Part shown: in pieces, positions 1 through 8,862 of the stretch
Layout: every line of letters begins with the position of its first letter
Position numbering within the stretch: the stretch's first letter is position 1
Assembly: GCA_900469345.1 (NCBI GenBank)
Contig: UBWZ01000013.1
Location: 1 to 64,000 of the forward strand
Reading direction: 5' to 3'
Source: Hyphomicrobiales bacterium
GTDB lineage: Bacteria > Pseudomonadota > Alphaproteobacteria > Rhizobiales > Rhizobiaceae
DNA length: 64,000 nucleotides
Notes under the pieces: generated by a model
What the model was told of the DNA's origin: nothing
Seen by the model: only the letters and a program-made list of their open reading frames with translations
Databases searched by the model: none
Made by a program: the position numbers and the translations under genes

Positions 1-60
1 TTTTCTCGTTCTGGGATCCGGAGATTTTCGTCAGGCCTGTCGCGCCTCACGTCTGTGCAC

Positions 61-127
61 AAAAAAAACGCCGTTGCGATCACTCGCAACGGCGGTTTTG
101 GTCGAGCCAGCCGGGCTTTCGCCCGGC
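61..127 (-). terminator. Rho-independent terminator with an extra hairpin
   Basis: An 11-bp perfect inverted repeat (69-79 with 84-94, loop TCAC) is followed on the minus strand by eight T residues (61-68), a strong intrinsic terminator for leftward transcription. A second 7-bp hairpin (110-116 with 121-127) lies between it and the stop codon at 138-140. The layout of stop codon, hairpin and terminator indicates that the short minus-strand frame ending at 138 belonged to a real transcript. Confidence 0.8.
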
Positions 128-137
128 CTCTCGATGA

Positions 138-275
138 TTACGGGCACTTCGGATTGATCTTGGTGGCCGCTTCCGGGGTCTTGCCCGCGGTGCCTGCACC
201 GGGCGTGCCGGCCGGGCAATCGGCCGAGGTCAGAGCGAAAGCGGAAGAGGCGAGTGCGAGCGAACAGCAGAACAG
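138..275 (-). pseudogene. small secreted peptide lacking a recognisable start codon
   Basis: On the minus strand an open frame of about 45 codons reads as a hydrophobic signal-like stretch (SLALASSAFA), then a short polar peptide beginning TSADCPAGTP and ending KINPKCP, with two cysteines in the mature part. It ends just ahead of a strong terminator, which supports a real gene. Upstream in frame there is a TAG stop (about 312-314) and no ATG, GTG or TTG before the hydrophobic stretch. The coordinates therefore start at an arbitrary CTG. A TAGGAG ribosome-binding-like site (309-314) is present, but a 10-bp hairpin (272-299) occupies the place where the start should be. It may be a decayed gene, use a non-standard start, or carry a frameshift. 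I do not recognise a named family. Confidence 0.4.
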
Positions 276-299
276 GCGGCCGTGATGCCGGCCGCCTGT
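272..299. other. perfect 10-bp inverted repeat
   Basis: ACAGGCGGCC (272-281) and GGCCGCCTGT (290-299) are separated by an 8-base loop. No T-tract follows on either side, so it is a poor intrinsic terminator. It covers the expected translation-initiation region of the small secreted peptide frame and could be an RNA hairpin in that leader, or a product of the rearrangement that removed the start. Confidence 0.5.
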
Positions 300-374
300 C
301 GCTTCGAACTCCTATCGGTAAGGCATTGCCGCGCCACGAATACAGCTAATGGACGATTGCCCTCAGGGTCTTCA

Positions 375-408
375 CACGGGAGCGCCCATTCCCTCGGGCA
401 CTCCCGTG
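375..408 (-). terminator. hairpin downstream of the MFS gene
   Basis: A 13-bp stem with one mismatch (375-387 with 396-408) begins 8 bases beyond the stop codon of the MFS transporter on the minus strand. No U-tract follows, so it may act as a 3' stabilising hairpin or a weak terminator for the regulator-dehydratase-transporter operon. Confidence 0.5.
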
Positions 409-415
409 ATGGGGT

Positions 416-1720
416 TCACTCCTGAACCCGTTCCATTTTGCCGACGAGGAAGATGTAGCAGCAGGCCGCAATCACCGCGAGGCCCGAGCAGAGCGCAAGC
501 GCCGGGGCAAAGCTTCCGCCGCTCACCAGATAGCCGATGGCGATCGGAATGACGATGCTCGACAGGCCCCCGAAGAGATTGAACACGCCGCCGGTCAACC
601 CGATCAGCCGTTCCGGCGCAATAGCCGAGACGAAGGACCAGGTGATCGATGCCATGCCTGTGCCGAAGAAGGCGATGGCGAGGAACATGATGATGAGCGG
701 TGGGCTGTCGACGAACTGCGCCCCGACAATCAAAATGGAAAGCGCAATGCCGGTAAGCACCGGGATCTTGCGCGACGCGCTGAGGCTGAGGCCCCTCCGT
801 AGCAGTGCGTCCGACAGGAACCCGGATACCAGCACGCCGGCAAATCCGGCTAGGAACGGTACCGAAGCGTAGAACCCGGCCTTGATGAAGTCCAGGTGCC
901 GGTACTGAACGAGGTAGGTGGGAAACCAGGTCAGGAAGAAATTGGCGGATGCCAGGTAGCTGAACTGGCCGAGATAGAGACCCCAAAGCTTCTTCTTGCT
1001 CAGCACCACGCCAAGATCCGACCAGGAGAAGGATTTTCGGCCTGATTGTTCTTCGACCAGCCTCGAGCTCAGCTCGGGAACTCCGCCACCGTCTTCGATC
1101 AGCTTCAACTCCGCTTCGTTCGTGCCCCTGAACTTGCGCGGATCACGATAGACGACGGCCCACAGGATGGCGGCGATGATTCCCAGAACGCCTGTCAGGA
1201 TGAAGACGGAGCGCCAGCCATACAGTCCCTCGATCCAGATCAGCACCGGCGTCAGGAAGCCAAGCCCGACATACTGCGCAGAAATGTAGATCCCGATGGT
1301 CGTCGCCCTTTCCCGTTCCGGAAACCATGTCGTAACGATCCGGTTGTTGACGATGTAGCTGGGCGCTTCGAACACGCCGACCGCCAGCCGCAGCACGAAC
1401 AGGCTAACAATGCCGGCGACGAAGCCGAGGCTCAAGGTTGCAAAGGACCATACCAGGATGGTCAGCGGGTAGATGACCCTCGGATGGACGCGGTCGGCCA
1501 GCCACCCCCCGGGGATCTGCATCGCGGTATAGGTCCAGCCGAAGGCGGAAAACAGCCAGCCCATGGTGACGGGGTCGATCCGGAGCTCGCCCGACAGCGA
1601 GGGCGCCGTGATCGACAGGTTCGTCCTGTCGAGGTAATTGATCACGCCCGTTATGAAAAGCAGTGCCGTGATGATGTAGCGGGTCCGGCTCGGCGTGGCG
1701 AGCGATGCGGACAATGCCAT
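416..1720 (-). CDS. MFS transporter, sugar-acid (ACS-type) family
   Basis: A 434-residue inner-membrane protein with the hydrophobic pattern of a 12-helix major facilitator. The N-terminal segment contains NYLDRTNLSI, typical of the anion:cation symporter branch that carries galactonate, glucarate and related acids. It is the last gene of a leftward operon after a FadR-type regulator and a galactonate-dehydratase-like enzyme, so import of the same hexonate-type acid is the simplest role. The gap to the dehydratase is only 28 bases. The ATG at 1720 is preceded by a GGAGGA Shine-Dalgarno. The substrate cannot be fixed from sequence. Confidence 0.85.
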   Translation of the reverse strand: MALSASLATPSRTRYIITALLFITGVINYLDRTNLSITAPSLSGELRIDPVTMGWLFSAFGWTYTAMQIPGGWLADRVHPRVIYPLTILVWSFATLSLGFVAGIVSLFVLRLAVGVFEAPSYIVNNRIVTTWFPERERATTIGIYISAQYVGLGFLTPVLIWIEGLYGWRSVFILTGVLGIIAAILWAVVYRDPRKFRGTNEAELKLIEDGGGVPELSSRLVEEQSGRKSFSWSDLGVVLSKKKLWGLYLGQFSYLASANFFLTWFPTYLVQYRHLDFIKAGFYASVPFLAGFAGVLVSGFLSDALLRRGLSLSASRKIPVLTGIALSILIVGAQFVDSPPLIIMFLAIAFFGTGMASITWSFVSAIAPERLIGLTGGVFNLFGGLSSIVIPIAIGYLVSGGSFAPALALCSGLAVIAACCYIFLVGKMERVQE

Positions 1721-1748
1721 TGTAATCCTCCTCCAAAGATTGCGGGTG

Positions 1749-2900
1749 TCACCAGTTCGTCAAGCTTCCATCCCGTCGGCGCAGATGGGGCGGCTCGAAG
1801 AACTGGAATTCGTGTTTGGTCAGGGCGTCTTCATTGACCTCGACACCGAGGCCCGGTCCGTCCGGAACCTGGTAATGGCTGCCGACCAGCGCTGCCTGCT
1901 GCGGAAACAGCTCCCGTGAATCGAAGCCGAGTTGCTCGACCGGTGAGGCGCGGCACTCGAGCCAGGAGAAATTCGGAACGGCGGCGGCAAGGTGAACGGT
2001 GGCTGTCGTGCAGATCGGGCCCAATGGATTGTGTGGCATGAGATCGACGTAGTGGGCCTCGCTCCAGCCAGCGACCTTCATGGCCTCGGTGAAGCCGCCG
2101 ACATTGCAAAGGTCCAGACGGTTGAACTGGTGGATATCGCGCTCGATGTACGGCAGGAACTGCCATTTCGAGGAAAACTCTTCGCCGATCGCGAAGGGCA
2201 CATCGGTCAGCCGACGCAGTGCTTCATAGGCTTCCGGGGTCTCGTCGCGAATCGGCTCTTCGAGAAAATCGAGCGTGCCGGATGGCATCTTCTGGCAGAA
2301 CGACGCGGCCTCGGCGACGCTCAGCCGATGATGGTAGTCGATCCCGAGAACGGCTTCGCCGCCAAGCTCCTCTCGGGCCTTGATCATCCACGGCGCGGTC
2401 CTGGCGATGGATTCGCGTGGCTCGAAGATATCCGTAGAATGCTGGCCCCAGGGCACGAACCGGATGCAAGACCATCCCGCATCGAACAGTGTCCGGGCCT
2501 GTTCGATCATCTCGGGACCCGGATTGGCGGGTGCCGTCGCAAAGGCCGGAACCCGGTCGCGGTGTTTGCCGCCCAGAAGTTCGTAGACGGGCACGCCCAT
2601 GGCCTTGGCGCGGATGTCGTGGAAGGCGATATCCAGGGCGCCGATCGCTGCGGTCAGGACGCGGCCGCCCTCGAAATACTGGCTGCGATACATTTCCTGC
2701 CACAGGGCCCCGGCCTGGCGAACATCCTGGCCGATCAGAAAGGGCTCGAAATGCCTGACGGCACCGATCACGGCGTGTTCGCGACCTGTCAATCCCGATT
2801 CGCCCCATCCGTAGATCCCATCTAGAACCGTGACTTTGACAAGAAGCTGGTTCCGATGCCCCACGCGCGGCGTGAAGCATTCAATTCTGTCGATTTTCAT
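1749..2900 (-). CDS. enolase-superfamily sugar-acid dehydratase (galactonate dehydratase-like)
   Basis: A 383-residue mandelate-racemase-type enzyme. Metal ligands can be placed at D188, E214 and E240, with H190 and H290 as probable acid/base residues and E315 near the C-terminus. The spacing D-x-H, +26, +26, +50 is that expected of D-galactonate dehydratase (DgoD), and the motif MPHNPLGPI around H290 is typical of that subgroup. The reaction would remove water from a hexonate to give a 2-keto-3-deoxy acid. It lies between its regulator (2 bases away) and a sugar-acid MFS transporter. No aldolase or KDG kinase is seen here, so the pathway must be completed elsewhere. Enzymes of this subgroup differ in substrate, so galactonate is a best guess. 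Confidence 0.8.
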   Translation of the reverse strand: MKIDRIECFTPRVGHRNQLLVKVTVLDGIYGWGESGLTGREHAVIGAVRHFEPFLIGQDVRQAGALWQEMYRSQYFEGGRVLTAAIGALDIAFHDIRAKAMGVPVYELLGGKHRDRVPAFATAPANPGPEMIEQARTLFDAGWSCIRFVPWGQHSTDIFEPRESIARTAPWMIKAREELGGEAVLGIDYHHRLSVAEAASFCQKMPSGTLDFLEEPIRDETPEAYEALRRLTDVPFAIGEEFSSKWQFLPYIERDIHQFNRLDLCNVGGFTEAMKVAGWSEAHYVDLMPHNPLGPICTTATVHLAAAVPNFSWLECRASPVEQLGFDSRELFPQQAALVGSHYQVPDGPGLGVEVNEDALTKHEFQFFEPPHLRRRDGSLTNW

Positions 2901-2902
2901 GG

Positions 2903-3622
2903 TTATCCTTCGTCTGCTTGAGAGGACCGTTCCAGCTGGTCGGCGCCTTCGGCTCCGCGGATGACGATGGCGGTGGCGATATGGCGCGCTTCCTGCGGCC
3001 GTCCGCCGACGATGGCGTTGGCGAGCGCCAGGTGGATGACGGGATTGGGGTCGTAGGACAGCCCGCTTTCCTGCAACTGCAGATCGGCGTTGAACAGCGT
3101 GCGCAGCATCACTTCCAGCGGGTTGCGCAGGGCCTGCAGCAGGCTGTTGTGTGTGGCGTCGACGATCGCCAGGTGAAAGCTGATATCAAGTTCGATCGCT
3201 TCCGGCGACGGCACGTCGTGCATCGCCCGGGCGATGTCGAGGATATCTTGCTTCTCCCTGGAGGTTGCATTCGCCGCTGCCATGGCGGCGGCGCCGGGCT
3301 CGACCAACTCCCGCAATTGCGCCACTTCCCTTCGGAACTGGGCGTGGGATGACCTGTCGTGCAGGCGCCAGCGGATGACGTCGGTATCGAGATGGTTCCA
3401 CAGCGCTCGGTCGGCGACGCGCGAGCCGTAGCGGCGCGCCGTGCGCACCAGACCCTTGCCGGCCAGTACCTTGACGGCTTCCCGCAGGGCATTTCGCCCG
3501 ACCCCGTAGCGGATTGCAAGTTCGTCTTCTGTTGGCAGAACCGCGCCGGGCGCCCATTCGCCGCTCACGATAGAACGGCCCATCATCTGCACGGTGGTGG
3601 CAATCAGGCCCTTGGCAAGCAT
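2903..3622 (-). CDS. FadR-type GntR regulator (FCD domain) of the sugar-acid operon
   Basis: A 239-residue regulator. The N-terminal winged helix-turn-helix includes LPTEDELAIRYGVGRNALRE (about residues 30-49), and the C-terminal FCD effector domain contains DISFHLAIVDATHN with the usual metal-site histidine. It is the first gene of the operon with the galactonate-dehydratase-like enzyme and the MFS transporter, so it probably represses the operon and responds to the sugar acid or its dehydrated product, as DgoR does. The start ATG at 3622 follows an AAGGAGG Shine-Dalgarno. A palindrome lies in the probable promoter just upstream, suggesting autoregulation. Confidence 0.85.
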   Translation of the reverse strand: MLAKGLIATTVQMMGRSIVSGEWAPGAVLPTEDELAIRYGVGRNALREAVKVLAGKGLVRTARRYGSRVADRALWNHLDTDVIRWRLHDRSSHAQFRREVAQLRELVEPGAAAMAAANATSREKQDILDIARAMHDVPSPEAIELDISFHLAIVDATHNSLLQALRNPLEVMLRTLFNADLQLQESGLSYDPNPVIHLALANAIVGGRPQEARHIATAIVIRGAEGADQLERSSQADEG

Positions 3623-3645
3623 GGGATCCTCCTTATCCGATGCGA

Positions 3646-3674
3646 AGGCTAGATCCCATCTATAGAATTGTCAA
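3646..3674 (-). promoter_or_regulatory. probable promoter and operator of the sugar-acid operon
   Basis: On the minus strand TTGACA (3669-3674) is followed after 17 bases by TAGCCT (3646-3651), a good -35 with a weak -10. A perfect inverted repeat TAGAT-CCC-ATCTA (3650-3662) covers the end of the spacer and the -10 edge, where a FadR-type repressor would be expected to act. Confidence 0.5.
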
Positions 3675-3764
3675 ACCGCGTGCTGGGTGACGTCATCGGT
3701 CAGGACCACCAGATCTGCCGAGGCAGGCAGGACCCCCGGAGCCGCGACGGAGGCCGGGGCGGCT

Positions 3765-4559
3765 TCACAACAGGGTGCGCTGCGCGGGCTCGTCGCCGCC
3801 TGGACCGGTGGCTTGTCCGCGTCGTTGCCGCTCTGTCTCGGCGCTGAAGCGGACATCGACGTCCCGGTCTTTTAAAAACTCCGCCAGGGCCTCGTCGCTC
3901 AAACGATCCCAGCTCTTGCCGCGATCGGCACCGGAGGGCACGCGGGGAAGGAGGCCCGGTTCGCTGCTCCATTCCAGCAGTTGGTCGAGCGACGTCTCGT
4001 TCAGGAGATCGCGCAGATGGTGAGCCGTCACATAGGCGTCGGGCATGGCACGGTGGGCGGGCAGGCCGATCTCGTGCACCAACCCCTCCGGCATGCGCTG
4101 GTAGCGAAGCATCTGGTTGGAAAATCGCGGCAGCTCCGGCCATGCGCGCAGCGCGCATTTCCATGTGCAGATCCAGGGCGTTCCGCCCGTATGGCGCGGC
4201 GTGCAGTAGCGTTGTTCGAAGGCCGCCCGGTGGGCCGCCAGCGCATCGATCCGGCCCGGCGGTCGCAATACGGCAGACGCGAGCTCTTTCCAGAACGGTG
4301 CGTTTGCCACCTGGGCGTCGAGAATATGATGGATGGCCATCGTATCGGGTGAGATCGGCCGGCCAGGATTGACGAAGAGCGCACCCCGTTCGTCGGTCAC
4401 CTGCCAGATGCCATCGGCACCGAGGATCACGTCCTGCCATCCGATTTCACAGACGTCGCTTGGGCCATTGCCGCCGGTTTCAAGGTCGATGACGCGAACG
4501 CGGGAACTGGACATATCGGGAATGCGGACCTGCCTTTCTGAAGTCTTGGTGTCGATCAC
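3765..4559 (-). CDS. DEDDh-type 3'-5' exonuclease (DnaQ-like) co-transcribed with dinB
   Basis: A 264-residue protein with a DnaQ-like exonuclease domain. Exo I is VIDLETGG with D25 and E27. Exo III is AHRAMPDAYVTAHH with H169 and D174. The Exo II position reads AHRAAFEQRY, with Glu (E115) where most members have Asp. It has no polymerase or UvrC-like part; the C-terminal 60 residues are polar and unassigned. The GTG start overlaps the dinB stop by four bases, so translation is probably coupled and expression follows dinB. A second possible start is the ATG at 4514, close to the catalytic motif. Proofreading or end-trimming during translesion synthesis is a reasonable but unproven role. Confidence 0.8.
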   Translation of the reverse strand: MIDTKTSERQVRIPDMSSSRVRVIDLETGGNGPSDVCEIGWQDVILGADGIWQVTDERGALFVNPGRPISPDTMAIHHILDAQVANAPFWKELASAVLRPPGRIDALAAHRAAFEQRYCTPRHTGGTPWICTWKCALRAWPELPRFSNQMLRYQRMPEGLVHEIGLPAHRAMPDAYVTAHHLRDLLNETSLDQLLEWSSEPGLLPRVPSGADRGKSWDRLSDEALAEFLKDRDVDVRFSAETERQRRGQATGPGGDEPAQRTLL

Positions 4560-5647
4560 AGATCGAGATCGAGTTGTGGTCGGCCATCGCCGTCCGGGTC
4601 GTTGGTGAGCGAAGACAGGGTCACGCCGAGCAGCCGGACCGGGCGTCTGAAGGGATAAACGGTTGCGAGAAGCTCGCTGGCGGCCTGGAAGAGGTCCGTC
4701 ACGCCAGAGACGGGGAGCGTGCCGGTCCGACTGCGGGTCGCCTGGGAAAAATCGGAATACTTGATCTTCACGGTCACCGTCTTTCCGGCGATGCGGTTGG
4801 TGTCGCAGTGGCGCCAGACTTTTTCGGCGAGCGGCCTGAGTTCGGCCCTTGCGAGTTCGAGATCGTCGATGTCTTGCGCAAATGTGTCCTCGGCGCCGAC
4901 GGATTTGCGGATCCGGTCCGGCCTGACCTGGCGCTCGTCGATGCCGCGGGCAATATCGTAGAAATAGGGGCCGGATTTGCCGAAATGCTCCGTCAGGTAC
5001 TGCAGCGACTTCGATTTCAGGTCGGCGCCCGTTTCGATGCCGTGCATCTTCATCCGCTCTGCAGTCGCCGGACCGACGCCGTGAAATTTCTTCACAGGAA
5101 GGGCTTCGACAAAACCGGGGCCGTTCTTCGGGGTGATGACGGCCTGGCCATTGGGCTTGTTGAGGTCGCTTGCCATTTTGGCCAGGAATTTATTGTAGGA
5201 GATGCCGGCGGAGGCATTGAGGCCGGTTGTCTGCTTGATCCTGGCGCGGATCTCCATCGCTATCTCGGTGGCAACCATCATTTTCTTCAGGTTTTCCGTG
5301 ACGTCGAGATAGGCCTCATCGAGCGACAGGGGCTCGATCAGCGCCGTATACTCGGCAAAGATCTCCCGGATCTGCTGCGAGACAGCCTTGTAGACCTCAA
5401 AGCGCGGTGGCACGAAGATCAGGTCCGGGCAGCGGCGCTTGGCCGTGACGGATGGCATGGCCGAGTGCACGCCAAAAACACGGGCCTCGTAACTTGCTGC
5501 CGCCACCACGCCGCGCGCAGCCGAACCGCCGACGGCAAGCGGCTTGCCGCGCAGGTCCGGGTTGTCGCGCTGCTCGACCGAGGCGTAGAAGGCGTCCATG
5601 TCGACATGGATGATCTTGCGGACCGGAGGCTGGATCGTGACGGTCAT
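4556..5647 (-). CDS. dinB: DNA polymerase IV (Y-family, DinB)
   Basis: A 363-residue translesion polymerase. Palm-domain catalytic residues are visible in HVDMDAFYASVE (D16, D18) and LSLDEAYLDV (D109, E110), followed by helix-hairpin-helix and little-finger regions. The C-terminus QLDLDL fits a sliding-clamp-binding motif. I place the start at the ATG at 5647. A longer in-frame TTG start at 5680 would overlap an SOS-like box. The gene leads a two-gene operon with a DnaQ-like exonuclease. Expression is probably induced by DNA damage through LexA. Confidence 0.93.
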   Translation of the reverse strand: MTVTIQPPVRKIIHVDMDAFYASVEQRDNPDLRGKPLAVGGSAARGVVAAASYEARVFGVHSAMPSVTAKRRCPDLIFVPPRFEVYKAVSQQIREIFAEYTALIEPLSLDEAYLDVTENLKKMMVATEIAMEIRARIKQTTGLNASAGISYNKFLAKMASDLNKPNGQAVITPKNGPGFVEALPVKKFHGVGPATAERMKMHGIETGADLKSKSLQYLTEHFGKSGPYFYDIARGIDERQVRPDRIRKSVGAEDTFAQDIDDLELARAELRPLAEKVWRHCDTNRIAGKTVTVKIKYSDFSQATRSRTGTLPVSGVTDLFQAASELLATVYPFRRPVRLLGVTLSSLTNDPDGDGRPQLDLDL

Positions 5648-5674
5648 GGCTGCACTTCGATGGCATCTCGGCGG

Positions 5675-5689
5675 AAACAAAAGATGAAC
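5675..5689 (-). promoter_or_regulatory. probable LexA (SOS) box upstream of dinB
   Basis: On the minus strand the sequence is GTTC-N7-GTTT, one base from the alphaproteobacterial SOS box GTTC-N7-GTTC. It ends 28 bases before the dinB ATG. Its position supports the ATG at 5647 over the upstream TTG at 5680, which would lie inside the box. Confidence 0.6.
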
Positions 5690-5807
5690 ATAGCAGCTTT
5701 GCGTCGAATATCCAAGGTTTGTGGCCTCTTCCGCCGGTCGCCTCGAAACTACCGGGCGCGCGGGGCGTTTGCGTCACTGGATAGGGATCATGACAGGAGA
5801 CGGTTTC

Positions 5808-6116
5808 ATGGCAGACGACAGCACAACCACCATCCGGGCCACCTTTGCGACACGCGCAGCGGCAGAACTTGCGATCGAGCATCTGGTCCAGCAGCACGGG
5901 ATCTCAAGACCCGACATCTTCGTCCAGTCGGCCACGGATGACAACACCGCCGGCTCCAGGCCATCGGGCGGCGATGCCTCTCACGAGGGAGGCGTCCGGG
6001 ATGACGCGGCTCTCGGAGGCGAGATCGAGGTGTCGGCCGACATCGCGCAAAGCCAGATTGCGGTCGTCCAGCGCAGCCTCGGCGAGGCCGGGGCGATCCG
6101 TGTCACCGGACGCTGA
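5808..6116 (+). CDS. small conserved protein upstream of ligD, function unknown
   Basis: A 102-residue soluble protein. The N-terminal half (TTTIRATFATRAAAELAIEH) looks like a small alpha/beta fold similar to general stress or ferredoxin-like repeats. A low-complexity polar middle rich in Gly, Ser and Asp and a short C-terminal alpha/beta piece (IAQSQIAVVQRSLGEAGAIR) follow. I choose the ATG at 5808 because the upstream extension is Arg-rich and unlike a protein start, and an AGGAG lies 9 bases before it. It is 57 bases ahead of ligD in the same direction and may be co-transcribed. I do not recognise a functional family. Confidence 0.65.
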   Translation: MADDSTTTIRATFATRAAAELAIEHLVQQHGISRPDIFVQSATDDNTAGSRPSGGDASHEGGVRDDAALGGEIEVSADIAQSQIAVVQRSLGEAGAIRVTGR

Positions 6117-6173
6117 GAGAGTGGCAGCCGGCCCTGGCCGGCGCCCGTCGTTATAGATAAGGACCCGCGGGCC

Positions 6174-8852
6174 ATGGCCGATACGCTTTCCAAATACCGT
6201 GCCAAGCGCGATTTCAAAAAGACCGCCGAACCGAGCGGCGAGGCAAAGGTCAAGGCCTCCAACCGTCGCCGCTTCGTGATCCAGAAGCACGACGCGACAC
6301 GGCTGCATTATGACCTGCGGCTCGAGCTCGACGGCGTCTTTAAGTCCTGGGCGGTGACCAAGGGGCCGTCGCTCGATCCGCACGACAAGCGTCTGGCGGT
6401 GGAAGTGGAAGACCATCCGCTCGACTATGGCGATTTCGAAGGCACGATTCCAAAGGGCGAATATGGCGGTGGCACCGTCATGCTGTGGGACAGGGGATAT
6501 TGGGAGCCGGTCGGCGACAGGACGCCGGAAGAGGCGATGGCCAAAGGAGATTTCAAGTTTACGCTGGAAGGCGAGCGACTGCACGGGAGCTTCGTGCTGG
6601 TCCGCATGCGTCACGATCGCGACGGCGGAAAGCGAACCAACTGGCTCCTCATCAAGCATGCGGACGACGTCTCGGTCGAGGAGAATGGTGAGGCCGTTCT
6701 TGACGACAACCAAACTTCGGTCGCGTCAGGTCGGACGATGGACGCGATTGCCGCTGGAAAGGGCAGGAAGCCGAAGCCGTTTATGGTCGAGGGCGGCGCA
6801 GTCGGTGCCGACGCCGTCTGGGACAGCAGCCAGGGCCTTGCCGGCGACGAGCGAGAGGCTGCGGCAAATCCTGCAACGGCAAGCGCTGAAAAGAAGAAGA
6901 CGGCTAAGGGGCCAGCGGCGCACAAGCGCAGCAAATCCGCAATGCCTGACTTCCTCGCGCCGCAGCTTTGCCAGACGCTGGCACGGCCGCCGTCGGGAGA
7001 CGGCTGGATCCATGAAATCAAGTTCGACGGCTATCGGATCCAGATGCGAGTGGATGATGGCGACGTCACCCTCAAGACCCGCAAGGGCTTGGACTGGACT
7101 GCAAAGTGGCCGGCCATCGCAGGCTCCGCTTCGTCTCTGCCCAACGCGATCATCGACGGCGAGATCTGCGCTCTGGACGAGAACGGCGCTCCTGATTTCG
7201 CCGCCCTGCAGGCCTCGCTTTCCGAAGGCAAGACGGATGACCTTGTCTATTTCGCCTTCGATCTGCTCGTCCTCGGGGAGGAAGATCTGCGTGAGCTGCC
7301 GCTCACCCGACGCAAGGAAAAGCTGGCCGCGCTGCTTTCGGATGCCGATGACTCGCGCCTGCGCTTCGTCGAGCATTTCGAGACAGGCGGGGACGCGGTG
7401 CTGCGGTCCGCCTGCCGACTTTCGCTCGAAGGCATCGTTTCGAAACAGTCGAAAGCGCCCTATCAATCGGGCCGGACGGAGACATGGGCGAAGTCCAAGT
7501 GCCGCGCCGGTCATGAAGTGGTGATCGGCGCCTACGCCAAGACGGGAGGCAAGTTCCGGTCGCTTCTGGTAGGCGTCAATCGTGGTGACCACTTCGTCTA
7601 TGTCGGTCGGGTCGGCACGGGCTACGGCGCCAAGGTGGTGGATCGGCTGCTGCCGAAACTCAAGGCGCTGGAAGCGTCGAAGTCGCCATTCTCAGGCATC
7701 GGGGCGCCGAAGAAGTCGCCCGACATCACCTGGCTGAAGCCCGAACTGGTCGCCGAGATCGAATTTGCCGGCTGGACCGCCGATGGCCAGGTCCGTCAGG
7801 CCGCATTCAAGGGCTTGAGGGAAGACAAGCCGGCCGAGGAAGTGGAGGCCGAAATACCGGCCGATCCCGATAAAGCCCACGTGCCGGATCCGGAAACGGC
7901 AAAGCCGGCGCCAAAGCGCGGCCGCAAGGGGGGCAAGGTGGAGGTCATGGGGGTCATGATCTCCAGTCCCGACAAGGCCCTGTGGCCGGATGCCGGCGAC
8001 GGCGAGGCGGTGACCAAGGTCGATCTTGCCCGATATTACGAGGCAGTCGGGCCATGGCTGATCGACCACATAAAGGGCCGACCCTGCTCGATCATCCGCA
8101 CGCCGGACGGCATTGGCGGCGAACAGTTCTTTCAGCGGCATGCCATGCCGGGGACCTCTAACCTGCTGGAGCTCGTCACCGTCGCCGGCGACAGAAAGCC
8201 CTATCTGCAGATCGACCGTGTCGAGGGGCTTGCCGCGATTGCCCAGATCGGCGGTGTCGAGCTGCATCCGTCGAACTGCGAACCCAACCAGCCGGACGTG
8301 CCGGGACGCCTAGTCTTCGACCTCGACCCCGGTCCCGACGTGGACTTTGCAACCGTTGTCGAAGCCGCTCGCGAAATCCGCGATCGCCTGGAGGATCTTG
8401 GGCTCGTCGGCTTTTGCAAGACGACGGGTGGCAAGGGCCTGCATGTCGTGACACCGCTTTCGCCGTCGAAAGGGAAGGCGCTCAGCTGGGACGATGCAAA
8501 GGGTTTTGCCCACGACCTCTGCCAGGCCATGGCGGCCGACAATCCCGATCTGTACCTGATCAAGATGGCAAAGAACCAGCGAGAGGGCCGGATCTTCCTC
8601 GACTATCTGCGCAACGACCGGATGGCGACCGCCGTCGCGCCGCTCTCGCCGCGGGCCCGGGCTGGCGCGACGGTCTCCATGCCGCTCAACTGGACGCAGG
8701 TCAAAACCGGTCTCGATCCCAAGCGGTTCACAATCCGCACCGTGCCCGGCCTGCTGAAGACGAGCTCGGCATGGCAGGATTACGGTGACGGACAAAGGCC
8801 GCTCGAACAGGCAATCAAGAGATTGGCGAAAGCGCAGAAGTCTGCGGCCTGA
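6174..8852 (+). CDS. ligD: multifunctional non-homologous end-joining DNA ligase LigD
   Basis: An 892-residue protein with domains in the order 3'-phosphoesterase, ATP-dependent ligase, polymerase/primase. The phosphoesterase (about 30-190) shows [18 protein letters not shown]. The ligase (about 255-560) has the adenylated lysine K283 in [10 protein letters not shown]. The polymerase (about 600-880) has the metal-binding pair D716/D718 in VFDLDPGPD. LigD repairs double-strand breaks with a Ku homodimer, filling or trimming ends before sealing. No ku gene is in the window. A Lys/Ala-rich linker (about 225-250) separates the first two domains. The ATG at 6174 follows a GATAAGGA ribosome-binding site. 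Confidence 0.93.
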   Translation: MADTLSKYRAKRDFKKTAEPSGEAKVKASNRRRFVIQKHDATRLHYDLRLELDGVFKSWAVTKGPSLDPHDKRLAVEVEDHPLDYGDFEGTIPKGEYGGGTVMLWDRGYWEPVGDRTPEEAMAKGDFKFTLEGERLHGSFVLVRMRHDRDGGKRTNWLLIKHADDVSVEENGEAVLDDNQTSVASGRTMDAIAAGKGRKPKPFMVEGGAVGADAVWDSSQGLAGDEREAAANPATASAEKKKTAKGPAAHKRSKSAMPDFLAPQLCQTLARPPSGDGWIHEIKFDGYRIQMRVDDGDVTLKTRKGLDWTAKWPAIAGSASSLPNAIIDGEICALDENGAPDFAALQASLSEGKTDDLVYFAFDLLVLGEEDLRELPLTRRKEKLAALLSDADDSRLRFVEHFETGGDAVLRSACRLSLEGIVSKQSKAPYQSGRTETWAKSKCRAGHEVVIGAYAKTGGKFRSLLVGVNRGDHFVYVGRVGTGYGAKVVDRLLPKLKALEASKSPFSGIGAPKKSPDITWLKPELVAEIEFAGWTADGQVRQAAFKGLREDKPAEEVEAEIPADPDKAHVPDPETAKPAPKRGRKGGKVEVMGVMISSPDKALWPDAGDGEAVTKVDLARYYEAVGPWLIDHIKGRPCSIIRTPDGIGGEQFFQRHAMPGTSNLLELVTVAGDRKPYLQIDRVEGLAAIAQIGGVELHPSNCEPNQPDVPGRLVFDLDPGPDVDFATVVEAAREIRDRLEDLGLVGFCKTTGGKGLHVVTPLSPSKGKALSWDDAKGFAHDLCQAMAADNPDLYLIKMAKNQREGRIFLDYLRNDRMATAVAPLSPRARAGATVSMPLNWTQVKTGLDPKRFTIRTVPGLLKTSSAWQDYGDGQRPLEQAIKRLAKAQKSAA

Positions 8853-8862
8853 GTTCAACAGG

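Noticed and set aside
55..285. 76-residue plus-strand frame
   Set aside because: It runs through the terminator hairpins, and the minus-strand peptide frame with its signal-like segment explains the region better.
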